DNA of 64,000 nt from an uncultured Lachnospiraceae bacterium (GCA_910585605.1 CAJUFL010000011.1:1-64000); one strand, 5' to 3'; numbered from the stretch's first letter, positions 43,081 through 51,858 are shown. Notes: generated from the sequence alone by a model not told the origin. Made by a program: numbers and translations.

Positions 43081-45210
43081 TTATTCCTGCCCAGACTCTG
43101 TTCCCTGCTCTGTAGTACTTTCTGTCGTCGCCTCTGTTGTTGCTTCTGTGGTACTTTCTGTTGTTTCTTCCGTAGAAGTTTCAGGCGGATTTTCTTCACT
43201 GTTCTCCTGTTGTTCGTCTTCTGGTATATCACCAGTGTAAATCGGCGTTGCTATCTGATCCCCAACATTCGGGTCTCCTGCACTTTCCCCAGTCTCCGTC
43301 TGATATATATTCATGTAAGGAAGCAGTTCCGTAAAAATACGCTGTGCGATGATCGTACCAAGACCTGAACTTGACTGATCCTCTACATAAGGCTCATCTA
43401 CCGTTACGTATACTACCACCTGCGGATTTTCAACCGGCGCAAACCCAATGAAGGATAATAAATATTTATTATTGCCACGTGGAATCTTTTCTGCCGTACC
43501 GGTTTTTCCACCTATTGTATATCCCTCCACCTTGGCTTTTTGGGCTGTACCGGAGTCAACAACCTTAAACAGTGCCTGTCTCATAAATTCAGATGTTTCG
43601 GAAGATATTGTTTTTCTCAAAACCGTAGGCTCTATATTATTAATGATTCCTCCGTTTTCATCCACTATCTGCTTTACCATATGCGGTTCATAATAATTCC
43701 CGCCATTAATCACAGAACAAAATGCGGTTCCTAACTGCATCATCGTAACTGTAGGTCCCTGCCCGAACGAAGAGGTCGCAAGTTCCACTGGATTTAAGCC
43801 TGCCTCATCATAAATTTCTCCTGAAGCCTCTCCCAAAAGATCCACATTGGTAGGTTTCCCAAACCCAAACGCATCCTGATATTTGGCAAATGCTGCCCTT
43901 TTTTCAGCCTGTGCAATCTGCATCAATGCTACGTTACAGGACTGCATCAGTGCCTGTTCCACCGTCACCTGACCATGACCGCCATGATCATGGCAGTTGA
44001 TCGTATAATCCTCTACCTCCAGATTACCGCCGCAAAAATAACTCTCAGTCCCTTTAATAACATCATCTTCCAGTGCACCTGATATTGTAAAGGTTTTATA
44101 TGTTGAACCCGGTTCAAAGTTATCAGATATGATAAAATTGCGCCAAGCTTTATTCAGACACAATAACCTGAAATCCTCTGTTAAACTGTTTATTTTTTCT
44201 GCTGCGGATATTCCTCCATTTTCCAATATTGCTTTTAAATCAGCTTTATCCTCCGGCAGTTCCTCTCCTTCTTTTGGCTTAAAATATGCTTTTACTGCCT
44301 GATCCGATAACAAATACTGAATCCCTTTATCCTCAAACATATATTGGATGGCACTATCCTCATAAGGCTCATTCAGATCAAAACCATTTGAATTGGCCAA
44401 TGCCAGTATTTCTCCGGAATTCGGATCCATTACCAGAGCCGATACATTTCTTGCACCGGTTTCTTCCATAAACTCATTAATCTTTTTCTCAACTATATTC
44501 TGAGCGTTTGCATCAATGGTAGATACTACATTATATCCGTTTACCGGTGTTTTTGTAGTCCGTTCCAATGTCATATCCTCTGTCAGATATCCATATTCCC
44601 TACCGTTAACACCATTCAGTTCACTGCTGTAATACCCTTCAATTCCACCTTGTCCCACATTACCACTTACAGTAAATCCTATCGCATGGCAGGCAAGAGA
44701 ACCATATGGATAATACCTGTTGTATTCATCCTCAAACCATATTCCCTTTACATTCTTACCTTCTTTCGTCTCCAAGAATTTATTAAAGGGTTCCACTTGT
44801 TCATAAGAAAGTTTCTTCAGCATCTTTTTATATAAAGATTTATCATCCTCTAATGCTTCGTTTATCGTTTCTTCTGTGATATCAAAATACTGGAGAAGTG
44901 CCTTTATGGTCGCCGCTTTTACCTCATCACTTTGCAATACATTTTTCGGCTCCATGATCAGATTATAAACCTTTTCACTTGTCGCAAGCTGCGTCCCATT
45001 CCTATCCAGAATGTCGCCTCTCCGATATGGAATCTCTATACTGTCATAGCTTTGCTGCGCCAGTACGATCTTCTCATAACGTTTTCCATCCTTCAAATTA
45101 ATGTACAGCACTCTCACCACTAAAAGCAGAAACAATAATGTAAAAATTACCGCCATTACAAATAATTTATTCTGCATTCTGGCAAGAAAACGTTTTCTCT
45201 TTTTTGCCAT
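43081..45210 (-). CDS. Class B penicillin-binding protein (FtsI/PBP2B-like)
   Basis: A DD-transpeptidase (709 aa). A basic start (KKRKRFLARMQNK) leads to one membrane helix (about 15-35), then the dimerisation domain (RRGDILDRNGTQLATS) and a transpeptidase domain with intact motifs: catalytic Ser in EPGSTYKTF, SCN, and GGKTGTAEK. The C-terminus is a low-complexity tail of about 60 residues built from Thr, Glu and Ser (ESTTEATTEATTESTTE), probably an extended wall-spanning segment. It follows ftsL by 14 bases, the normal place for ftsI/pbpB, so I take it to be the division PBP. Confidence 0.9.
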   Translation of the reverse strand: MAKKRKRFLARMQNKLFVMAVIFTLLFLLLVVRVLYINLKDGKRYEKIVLAQQSYDSIEIPYRRGDILDRNGTQLATSEKVYNLIMEPKNVLQSDEVKAATIKALLQYFDITEETINEALEDDKSLYKKMLKKLSYEQVEPFNKFLETKEGKNVKGIWFEDEYNRYYPYGSLACHAIGFTVSGNVGQGGIEGYYSSELNGVNGREYGYLTEDMTLERTTKTPVNGYNVVSTIDANAQNIVEKKINEFMEETGARNVSALVMDPNSGEILALANSNGFDLNEPYEDSAIQYMFEDKGIQYLLSDQAVKAYFKPKEGEELPEDKADLKAILENGGISAAEKINSLTEDFRLLCLNKAWRNFIISDNFEPGSTYKTFTISGALEDDVIKGTESYFCGGNLEVEDYTINCHDHGGHGQVTVEQALMQSCNVALMQIAQAEKRAAFAKYQDAFGFGKPTNVDLLGEASGEIYDEAGLNPVELATSSFGQGPTVTMMQLGTAFCSVINGGNYYEPHMVKQIVDENGGIINNIEPTVLRKTISSETSEFMRQALFKVVDSGTAQKAKVEGYTIGGKTGTAEKIPRGNNKYLLSFIGFAPVENPQVVVYVTVDEPYVEDQSSSGLGTIIAQRIFTELLPYMNIYQTETGESAGDPNVGDQIATPIYTGDIPEDEQQENSEENPPETSTEETTESTTEATTEATTESTTEQGTESGQE

Positions 45211-45224
45211 AATATCACCTTATC

Positions 45225-45701
45225 TTATTCAACCGGTACATCCTTAAACTGTTTTACATAATCTGGATTAGTTGCCTTATATGAAACAATTTGTCCGCTT
45301 TTGGGATATACCATTCCCAGTTCTTTTGTTGCCACCTCCAGTACCTCCGGCAAATTAACAGAACTTTCCAGTCTTTTACTGGTCTCGTTATTCGTGTCGG
45401 TCAGTTCATTTAAACTGCTTTCCAGCCTGGCAATCTGTCTTCTCTGATCTGTAATATCTGCCTGTAGTGTAAGCATATTTACACATGACACAAACAAAAA
45501 GACCGTTGCAGTCACCAACGCCATAGTATATTTTAAATCAAACGCTTTTGCACGTCTTGTATTACGACTAATTTTCTCATTAACTTTATGTTCCCTGCGT
45601 TCCGGTTTCTCTATCCTCTCCGGTACTGCATTCAGCTTTCTGGCTGTGTTCCCCTCTACGTAATGATACCGTCTCTCATTTTTTGAATCCAATTCTCTCA
45701 T
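45225..45701 (-). CDS. ftsL: FtsL-like division protein
   Basis: A small bitopic protein (158 aa). About 55 residues of charged cytosolic N-terminus come first, then one membrane helix (about 60-80, TMALVTATVFLFVSCVNMLTL) and a coiled coil (ADITDQRRQIARLESSLNELTDT). The C-terminal VATKELGMVYPKSGQIVSY is the GM[VY]P-type end common to FtsL/FtsB-like proteins. It lies between rsmH and the first PBP gene, the normal position of ftsL. The sequence is poorly conserved in this family, so the call rests on topology and position. Confidence 0.82.
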   Translation of the reverse strand: MRELDSKNERRYHYVEGNTARKLNAVPERIEKPERREHKVNEKISRNTRRAKAFDLKYTMALVTATVFLFVSCVNMLTLQADITDQRRQIARLESSLNELTDTNNETSKRLESSVNLPEVLEVATKELGMVYPKSGQIVSYKATNPDYVKQFKDVPVE

Positions 45702-45782
45702 TCCCCTTTTCTAAAATACGTCTTATCTTCCGTATTCTCAGATGTTCCCCTTTTATCAAGTGTCTATTTACTTAAATACCAA

Positions 45783-46724
45783 TCATGCCTTTTCAAATAT
45801 CCGTAATTTGGCACTTTTACTTCTTCGATTCTCCTCTAATTCCTCTTCAGACGGTAAAATCGGTTTCCTTGTCATCACTTTCCCTCTGGAAACCTTACCA
45901 CATACACATTTAGGAAAGTCGGGAGGGCATGTGCAAGGATTTTCATTAGTTCTAAATATCCTTTTTACAATCCGATCTTCTAATGAGTGGAACGTAATGA
46001 TGCAAATTCGGCCCCCTGGGTTTAACAGATCTATCATCTGGTCGATGGATTGTTCAAGAATGGTCAGTTCTTTATTTAATTCAATCCTGATAGCCTGATA
46101 AGTTCTTTTGGACGGGTGCCCTCCTGCAGACCTAGCTCTAATTGGTATAGCAGCCTTTATAATGTCATTGAGCTCAAAGGTTGTCTCAATGACTTTTTCC
46201 TGTCTTGCCCTGCATATATGCTTGGCAATATTTTTGGCGAATTTTTCTTCGCCATAATCCCTGATTACTCTGCAAAGTTGCATTTCAGAATAATCATTTA
46301 TAATATCCTTGGCAGTCATCTCCTGCCTTTGATCCATTCTCATATCGAGAGGCGCATCCTCTCTGTAGGTAAATCCTCTCTCTGGTGTATCTAACTGATA
46401 GGAGGATACCCCCAGGTCAAGAACGATACCATCAACACCGCTGATGTTCAGTGTTCTTAAAACCTGAGGGGTTTTCTGATAATTGCTTCTTATAATATCA
46501 ATCTTTATTTTATCTTGATATGGTAATAGACGGATGCCTGCTGCCTCAATGGCAGCTGCATCCTGATCTATTCCTATGAACCTACCTTTACCGGACAAAC
46601 GTTCACATACATAAAATGCATGTCCTCCACCACCTACGGTGCCATCCACATAAGTTCCGTCTCTTTTGATATTCAGTCCTTCTATGGTTTCCTCCAGCAA
46701 AACTGACTTATGTGAAAATCCCAC
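45783..46724 (-). CDS. rsmH: 16S rRNA m4C1402 methyltransferase
   Basis: RsmH (MraW) methylates N4 of C1402 in 16S rRNA using S-adenosylmethionine. The protein (313 aa) shows HKSVLLEETIEGL at the start, the SAM site YVDGTVGGGGHA and FIGIDQDAAAI, DGIVLDLGVSSYQLD, and RICIITFHSLEDRIVKRIF near the end. A Cys cluster follows (CTCPPDFPKCVCGK). It lies ten bases after mraZ in the first part of the division cluster. Confidence 0.96.
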   Translation of the reverse strand: MGFSHKSVLLEETIEGLNIKRDGTYVDGTVGGGGHAFYVCERLSGKGRFIGIDQDAAAIEAAGIRLLPYQDKIKIDIIRSNYQKTPQVLRTLNISGVDGIVLDLGVSSYQLDTPERGFTYREDAPLDMRMDQRQEMTAKDIINDYSEMQLCRVIRDYGEEKFAKNIAKHICRARQEKVIETTFELNDIIKAAIPIRARSAGGHPSKRTYQAIRIELNKELTILEQSIDQMIDLLNPGGRICIITFHSLEDRIVKRIFRTNENPCTCPPDFPKCVCGKVSRGKVMTRKPILPSEEELEENRRSKSAKLRIFEKA

Positions 46725-46734
46725 GTTTATCCTC

Positions 46735-47181
46735 CTATATCATAATACCTAAATCTTCGATCCCCTGTGCTAATTCATTGAAATCGATGTCATCAATATT
46801 GTTCTTCTCTTCCCATTTTTCTTTGCTCCAGATTTCCGCACGTTCTCCTACACCAACCACGGTTACGTCTTTTGTAATCTCTGCAAACTCTCTTAAATTT
46901 GCCGGCAAAAGAATTCTTCCCTGATTGTCCACTTCACAATCTGTAGCACCGGCCTGAAAAAATCTTTTGAACTTTCTTGAGTTCTCATTAGTCATTGGAA
47001 GCTGTCTCAACTTGCCTTCAAAGATCTCCCACTCTTCATTGGGGTAAGCAAATAAACAACCATCCATTCCTCTTGTCACAACGAAAGACATCCCTAATTG
47101 TTCTCTTAACTTTGAAGGTACGATCATTCTGCCCTTGGCATCCACGGAATGATTATATTCGCCTTTTAATCCCTTGGACAT
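46735..47181 (-). CDS. mraZ: Transcriptional regulator MraZ
   Basis: MraZ is a double-SpoVT/AbrB-like DNA-binding protein that represses the division/cell-wall cluster in species where it was studied. The 148-aa product has two copies of the swapped-hairpin module (NHSVDAKGRMIVPSKLRE and CEVDNQGRILLPANLRE), each with the DxxGR motif. The ATG at 47181 follows AAGGTGAG. The open frame goes on to 47265, but that part is the operator region. Five tandem GTGGT repeats lie 60-105 bases upstream, overlapping the transcription start, which fits autorepression. Confidence 0.95.
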   Translation of the reverse strand: MSKGLKGEYNHSVDAKGRMIVPSKLREQLGMSFVVTRGMDGCLFAYPNEEWEIFEGKLRQLPMTNENSRKFKRFFQAGATDCEVDNQGRILLPANLREFAEITKDVTVVGVGERAEIWSKEKWEEKNNIDDIDFNELAQGIEDLGIMI

Positions 47182-47240
47182 GATTCTCACCTTCCCCTGT
47201 CTCTCGTTTGTAAATATGCCTTGTGTTTTTTGATAAATCC

Positions 47241-47285
47241 ACCACAATTTACCACTGTCCACCACAATTCACCACTTACAACCAC
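47241..47285 (-). promoter_or_regulatory. MraZ operator: five GTGGT repeats with exact 10-bp period
   Basis: The minus strand has GTGGT five times, each separated by five other bases (plus-strand ACCAC at 47241, 47251, 47261, 47271 and 47281). MraZ proteins bind tandem TGGG/GTGG-type repeats spaced by one helical turn. The array begins right at the -10 and covers the start point, so a bound oligomer would block the promoter. Confidence 0.75.
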
Positions 47286-47286
47286 T

Positions 47287-47315
47287 ATTGTACCCTATCA
47301 GGTTATAGAATGCAA
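47287..47315 (-). promoter_or_regulatory. Promoter of the mraZ division cluster
   Basis: Minus strand: TTGCAT (47315-47310), 17 bases, TACAAT (47292-47287). The leader before the mraZ ATG is about 100 bases. Confidence 0.8.
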
Positions 47316-47586
47316 TAAAAGATTTACCCATATCCCATTGTGAAATTAGCTAAAGTTACCCTGCTATTTTTATGCAATATGCACATTTTTTCTACTGTTT
47401 TTTCGCTGTTTTCTTCTCACTTTGCACAATATCTTGTACATTCTCATATCCAACATACAGATATATTGTGTTTTCCCATCTTAAGATTCTCTTTCGCATT
47501 TTTCCTTTCTTTATATAGTGGGGAAAAGTGGGAAAATCCCCCACCACGAAAATGAATAATACATTTTGCGGGGGTTATCTAACTAC
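47316..47586. other. Gene-free AT-rich region upstream of mraZ
   Basis: No coding frame is convincing here. A G-rich patch has TGGG at 47519 and again at 47529 (plus strand, 10-base spacing). GTGGGG (47518-47523) can pair with CCCCAC (47539-47544). The rest is T-rich. Confidence 0.5.
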
Positions 47587-47626
47587 AAAAAACCACAGAA
47601 TTGTAAATTCACACAATCCTGTGGTT
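47587..47626 (-). terminator. Terminator of lgt
   Basis: Minus strand: AACCACAGGATTG (47626-47614) pairs with CAATTCTGTGGTT (47603-47591), one mismatch, followed by a TTTT run. Confidence 0.85.
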
Positions 47627-47655
47627 ATCATCATTAAAAAATTTCCTTAAGTTAT

Positions 47656-48576
47656 CTATTCTAATTCTGTATTTACATTCCGCAGCTTCATCCGCTTGTA
47701 AATAATGAATATTGATGCACCCACTACACAAAAAGCAGCCAACAGCTGGGACACTCTAAAATTGATTCCCGGTATCATCAAAGAATCTGTCCTAAGCCCT
47801 TCTACCCACACGCGGCCAAGACCGTATCCCCAAATATACATAGCAAACATCTCTCCGTCAAATTTCTTGTATCTTCTGTATAAAAAGATGACAAGCAGTA
47901 CTCCAAGATTCCATAATGACTCGTATAAGAAAGTCGGATGTACCTGAATAAATTCCATCCCTTCAATAGTAACGACATGATCTATCATTTCCTGTGTAAT
48001 CACTCCGTTATTCACAGTACTAAGCAGATAATTTTTACTTCCAAACCATTCTACGGGAATCGCCATGGCAAGTAACGAATCTGTATATCCGCCAAATGCC
48101 TCTCTGTTAAAAAAGTTTCCCCATCTTCCAAGAATCTGTCCCACCAAAAGTCCCATGGCACACGTATCCAGCATCAGCATCGTGCTGACTTTACGCTTTT
48201 TTGCAAAAATCAGCAGCGTAATAATTCCGGCTATAACTCCTCCATAAATAGCAAGACCACCACCGCGGATATTTAACATCCCAAGAATCGTATCCTTAAC
48301 AGACTGTCCCTCTTTTATATAATCTCCGAGGCTAAACAATACATAGTAAATCCTTGCCCCCAGTATTGCCGGTATCACCAGCCAGAGCATGTAATCCAGA
48401 TATAATTCCGAATCCTGCCCGGTTCTTTTTGCTTCTCTCGCAATCAGAACATATCCAAGGATAAATCCAAGTGCTATCACCATTCCGTAAAAACGTATTT
48501 CAAAATTGCCGATAAAAAAACCATCTGCCACATTTTTAAGTACAATCCCCAAATTCGGAAAACGTATCTCGTACAT
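47656..48576 (-). CDS. lgt: Prolipoprotein diacylglyceryl transferase
   Basis: Lgt attaches the diacylglyceryl group to the lipobox Cys of lipoproteins. This membrane protein (306 aa, about seven helices) has the signature GRWGNFFNREAFGG, preceded by GGLAIYGGVIAGI. HPTFLYESLWNLGV and GYGLGRVWVEGLRTDSL supply catalytic Arg and Glu residues. Its products here would include the several lipoproteins encoded in this window. It starts 13 bases after ychF. Confidence 0.95.
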   Translation of the reverse strand: MYEIRFPNLGIVLKNVADGFFIGNFEIRFYGMVIALGFILGYVLIAREAKRTGQDSELYLDYMLWLVIPAILGARIYYVLFSLGDYIKEGQSVKDTILGMLNIRGGGLAIYGGVIAGIITLLIFAKKRKVSTMLMLDTCAMGLLVGQILGRWGNFFNREAFGGYTDSLLAMAIPVEWFGSKNYLLSTVNNGVITQEMIDHVVTIEGMEFIQVHPTFLYESLWNLGVLLVIFLYRRYKKFDGEMFAMYIWGYGLGRVWVEGLRTDSLMIPGINFRVSQLLAAFCVVGASIFIIYKRMKLRNVNTELE

Positions 48577-48589
48577 AGCATCCTCCTAA

Positions 48590-49687
48590 CTACACATTAA
48601 ATTTAAACAAAACTACATCGCCATCCTGTACAATATATTCTTTTCCTTCTGAACGTACCAGTCCCTTTTCTCTTGCTGCCGTCATAGAGCCATTTTCCAC
48701 CAGATCCTTATAGTTTACAACTTCTGCACGGATAAATCCTCTTTCAAAATCAGTATGAATCTTCCCAGCTGCCTGAGGTGCCTTTGTTCCTTTCTTAATC
48801 GTCCATGCACGGGTTTCATCCTCTCCTGATGTCAGATAAGAAATCAAACCCAGCAGGGAATAACTGGCACGAATGAGTTTATCCAGTCCTGATTCTGAAA
48901 GTCCTAAATCCTCCAGAAACATTTTTTTCTCATCCTCATCCAGTTCCGATATCTCCTGTTCAATCTGGGCACATACCGCAAATACTTCTGAACCGTATTC
49001 TGACGCATATTCCTTTACTGTTTTTACAAATTCATTTCCTGCACCATCATCTGTCAAATCATCTTCCGATACATTTGCTGCAAAAATAACAGGTTTTCTG
49101 GTAAGAAGATTATATTCTGCCATCCATGCTTCCTCATCTTCTCCATCCGTTTCAAATGTAATGGCAAGCTTTCCATTTTCAAGATGTTCCTTAATCCGTT
49201 TCATAAAAGCAAGCTCTTTGGCAATTTCCTTATTATTATTGGCAGCTCTCGCATTTTTTGCAATTCTTCTCTCTAGTATCTCAACATCCGAAAAAATCAA
49301 TTCAAAATTAATCGTTTCAATATCCCTTAATGGGTCAATACTTCCATCCACATGTACAACATTGGAATCTTCAAAACACCGCACCACATGCACGATAGCA
49401 TCCACTTCCCTGATATTAGATAAAAACTGGTTTCCAAGTCCTTCTCCCTTAGAAGCACCTTTCACAAGTCCTGCAATATCTACAAATTCAATTACTGCTG
49501 GTACTGTTTTCTTGGAACTGTACATTTTTGTCAGAACGTCAATCCTCTCATCAGGCACTGGAACCACTCCAACATTTGGGTCAATCGTACAAAACGGATA
49601 ATTTGCTGATTCTGCCCCTGCCTTTGTCAAAGAATTAAATAATGTACTTTTTCCTACATTGGGAAGTCCGACTATGCCTAGTTTCAT
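48590..49687 (-). CDS. ychF: Ribosome-associated ATPase YchF
   Basis: YchF (EngD) is an Obg-family P-loop protein that prefers ATP. The protein (365 aa) has GIVGLPNVGKSTLFNSL, FVDIAGLVKGASKGEGLG, and AANVSEDD in place of the NKxD of true GTPases, which is the basis of ATP preference. A coiled-coil insert and a C-terminal TGS domain (GSMTAAREKGLVRSEGKEYIVQDGDVVLFKFNV region) follow. AGGAGG precedes the ATG. It forms an operon with lgt. Confidence 0.95.
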   Translation of the reverse strand: MKLGIVGLPNVGKSTLFNSLTKAGAESANYPFCTIDPNVGVVPVPDERIDVLTKMYSSKKTVPAVIEFVDIAGLVKGASKGEGLGNQFLSNIREVDAIVHVVRCFEDSNVVHVDGSIDPLRDIETINFELIFSDVEILERRIAKNARAANNNKEIAKELAFMKRIKEHLENGKLAITFETDGEDEEAWMAEYNLLTRKPVIFAANVSEDDLTDDGAGNEFVKTVKEYASEYGSEVFAVCAQIEQEISELDEDEKKMFLEDLGLSESGLDKLIRASYSLLGLISYLTSGEDETRAWTIKKGTKAPQAAGKIHTDFERGFIRAEVVNYKDLVENGSMTAAREKGLVRSEGKEYIVQDGDVVLFKFNV

Positions 49688-49879
49688 TTTTCTATATCCT
49701 CCTAAAAATCCTTTATTTTATGTTACATTCCATTTATCTTTATTAGAAAATACACCATCTGATACACCATTTCACAAACCCTGATACAGCAACCCACATA
49801 TTACCATATAACAGCCTAAAAGTCTATATTTTCTTATAATTCTACACTGGACGATAAAAAACTCTGCCCTAATGAAAGA

Positions 49880-49909
49880 AGTGCCTGAAAGATATTTCCT
49901 TCAGACACT
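49880..49909 (-). terminator. Terminator of the 142-aa hypothetical gene
   Basis: Minus strand: AGTGTCTGAAGG pairs, with one mismatch, with CTTTCAGGCACT across a short loop, then TCTTTC. It ends the hypothetical gene before ychF. Confidence 0.55.
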
Positions 49910-49948
49910 GTTTAGTAAAAAAACTGTCATTCATCAGCAAATGCATTC

Positions 49949-50377
49949 TCATGATTTCTTACCATGCAGCATCTGCTTTAATGCCTCCTCAATATGTTTG
50001 TCAGTCGTGAGTGGACGGAAATCCCTCGTCTCAGAAAGTTCTTTTAAATCCTCATTGTTAAGGGTAATCACATGTTCCTGTTCACTGTCCGGCTCAGGGA
50101 TAACATATAAATTCATTTCTTTTTCCAGCTGATTCAATCTTCGCATAATATCAGTAATCTGGCTCTTACCCAAATCCACTGTCTCAAGTAGTTCATCGTA
50201 AAGCTCAGTTATACGTTCACAATCCGGAATATCCTCATAAATAACTTCCGGTTCATCCTTAATTCCTGATTCATTGCCGTTCTCGTAAACATACCTATTA
50301 TCCTTGATATTCCTGTCTAAGAAATTCAGTGTTTGTGTTATCTTTCCTCCTTCGACTGTTATGATGAGTTTTGCCAT
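49949..50377 (-). CDS. Hypothetical protein, divergent from cotJ
   Basis: A 142-aa acidic protein I cannot assign. It starts AKLIITVEGGKITQTLNFLD, a probable beta hairpin. An acidic middle follows (SGIKDEPEVIYEDIPD), then a helix with heptad character (ITDIMRRLNQLEKEMNLYVI) and another helix near the end (DKHIEEALKQML). There is no signal or membrane segment. GGAGG precedes the ATG. It is a single gene closed by its own hairpin and divergent from the spore-coat genes. It may be sporulation-related, on position only. Confidence 0.6.
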   Translation of the reverse strand: MAKLIITVEGGKITQTLNFLDRNIKDNRYVYENGNESGIKDEPEVIYEDIPDCERITELYDELLETVDLGKSQITDIMRRLNQLEKEMNLYVIPEPDSEQEHVITLNNEDLKELSETRDFRPLTTDKHIEEALKQMLHGKKS

Positions 50378-50776
50378 ACTCCGTCCTCCTTTTTCTTACA
50401 ATATCGTATAGGGAATGGTACATGACAAACCAGCCTCCTGCTTGTGGTGTTCTTATTATATCGGTTGAAGTACTATTTATCAGTACGTTCATACCGCACC
50501 GTAATAGTTAAAATAGGTAATACGTAAAAGCTGGTGTGCTGCTACATTCACCTTTATGTTTTCCAGTATACTACGGAAATAGGTGTTTTTCAAGATTCAA
50601 CCACTGAATAATTTATGTCGGCAATATTTTTTAATATCCAATATCTTCCACAAACCGTATAATTTGTACCCTGTATCTGAATCGTGGGAATAATTGCTTA
50701 CATACAATTTTTTTATTTACAAAAAATATTATTGTAACTTTAAATAATTTTAGTATGCCCAAAAGGAGATGATTTT
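50378..50776. other. Intergenic region between the hypothetical gene and cotJ
   Basis: Nearly 400 bases without a coding frame. The only clear element is the sporulation-type promoter near 50701. The left part is expected to hold the promoter of the 142-aa gene, but I see no strong match. Confidence 0.5.
50680..50708 (+). promoter_or_regulatory. Candidate sigma-E promoter of the cotJ genes
   Basis: CATACAAT (50701-50708) matches the sigma-E -10 consensus fully. A weaker GAATCGT lies about 15 bases upstream in the -35 position. The Bacillus cotJ operon is sigma-E dependent, which supports the reading. Confidence 0.6.
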
Positions 50777-51241
50777 ATGGATAATCAGGATTGTTGTACC
50801 TGTGCCGACACTCTTGCCATGGCTTCCATACCAAAGCAAAACTGGTGTCAACCCTATGAGTATGAAAAGGCATTGATGGAAGGAACTATTTTCCCATGTC
50901 TGAATCTTCCATTCTATAAAGCTGATGAAGGAGACAGCACTTTAAATACCAATACAATTTCTTCCAATCCCGAAGAAACAGAACGTGAAAAATTATTAAC
51001 TGAGATTTCTACCATAAGCTTTGCTATCAACGATTTAACACTTTATCTGGATACCCATCCGAACTGCAAAAACGGTCTGACTCTTTTTCATGAACTGTTA
51101 AAAAAACGTCTGGATATGCTGGCAGATTTTGCGGACCGCTTTTATCCTTTAACACAGATTTCCATGGTTACCGGAAACTGTGACTGCAACTGTTATGGCT
51201 GGGGAGAAGGACCCATGCCCTGGGAAGGAGGTTTGATCTAA
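50777..51241 (+). CDS. CotJA-CotJB fusion spore coat protein
   Basis: This 154-aa protein joins two coat proteins that are normally separate. Residues 9-50 match CotJA (ADTLAMASIPKQNW, YEYEKALMEGTIFPCLNLPF). Residues 66-154 match CotJB (KLLTEISTISFAINDLTLYLDTHP, then a Trp/Gly-rich end CYGWGEGPMPWEGG). A Ser/Thr/Asn-rich linker of about 15 residues joins them. The frame is open without a stop or a start at the junction. CotJA and CotJB are needed to place CotJC in the inner coat in Bacillus. The stop overlaps the cotJC start (TAATG), so translation is coupled. Confidence 0.85.
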   Translation: MDNQDCCTCADTLAMASIPKQNWCQPYEYEKALMEGTIFPCLNLPFYKADEGDSTLNTNTISSNPEETEREKLLTEISTISFAINDLTLYLDTHPNCKNGLTLFHELLKKRLDMLADFADRFYPLTQISMVTGNCDCNCYGWGEGPMPWEGGLI

Positions 51242-51858
51242 TGTGGTGCTATGAAAAACGACTGCAATATCCCGTAAAAATTAAAAACACCTGTCCAAAG
51301 ACTGCACAACTGATTATCAGCCAGTATGGCGGACCGGATGGTGAGCTTTCTGCTTCTATGCGTTATCTGGCACAGCGTTATTCCATGCCGGTAAAAAAAG
51401 TTGGAGGTTTATTAACAGATATCGGTACAGAGGAAATCAATCACATGGAAATAATCTGTGCGATCGTTTACCAGCTGACCAAAAACTTAACACCAGAAGA
51501 AGCAAAAACTGCCGGTTTTGATGCATATTATATTGATCATACTGCCGGATTATGGCCACAGGCGGCTGCCGGAGTACCTTTTACTTCATTGGAATTTCAA
51601 TCTAAAGGAGATGTAATGGCTGATCTGTATGAAGACCTTGCGGCAGAACAAAAAGCACGAACAGTATATGATAATCTGCTCCGGGTCATAGAAGATCCTG
51701 ACGTACGGGCCCCTCTTAAATTCCTCCGTGCAAGAGAAATCGTACACTTCCAGCGTTTCGGAGAAGCCTTAGAAATGACAAAAGATAAAATGGATGCAAA
51801 AAATTTCTATTTCTTCAATCCCGAATTTGATAAAGAAATGTACAAGAAGGAACTATAA
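51241..51858 (+). CDS. cotJC: Spore coat protein CotJC, manganese-catalase family
   Basis: A ferritin-like four-helix protein (205 aa). The metal-binding helices show LAQRYSMPVKKVGGLLTDIGTEE, EEINHMEII (Glu and His ligands), LYEDLAAEQKARTVYDNLL and FLRAREIVHFQRFGEAL (Glu and His ligands). It is shorter than vegetative Mn catalases, as for CotJC. It follows the CotJA-JB fusion with a one-base overlap and is closed by a bidirectional terminator. It is expected in the spore coat, perhaps removing peroxide. Confidence 0.93.
   Translation: MWCYEKRLQYPVKIKNTCPKTAQLIISQYGGPDGELSASMRYLAQRYSMPVKKVGGLLTDIGTEEINHMEIICAIVYQLTKNLTPEEAKTAGFDAYYIDHTAGLWPQAAAGVPFTSLEFQSKGDVMADLYEDLAAEQKARTVYDNLLRVIEDPDVRAPLKFLRAREIVHFQRFGEALEMTKDKMDAKNFYFFNPEFDKEMYKKEL

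Noticed and set aside
43084..43260. Repeated ACT/TGC-rich tract at the end of the first PBP gene as a possible repeat or CRISPR-like array.
   Set aside because: It encodes the Thr/Glu-rich protein tail; the periodicity is codon-level low complexity.
47182..47265. N-terminal extension of mraZ.
   Set aside because: The extra codons run through the GTGGT operator repeats and the leader; the ATG at 47181 has the proper ribosome binding site and gives the family's normal start.
48873..49601. A 242-codon plus-strand open frame antisense to ychF.
   Set aside because: It is a shadow of ychF, with Ser/Phe-rich low-complexity translation and no ribosome binding site.
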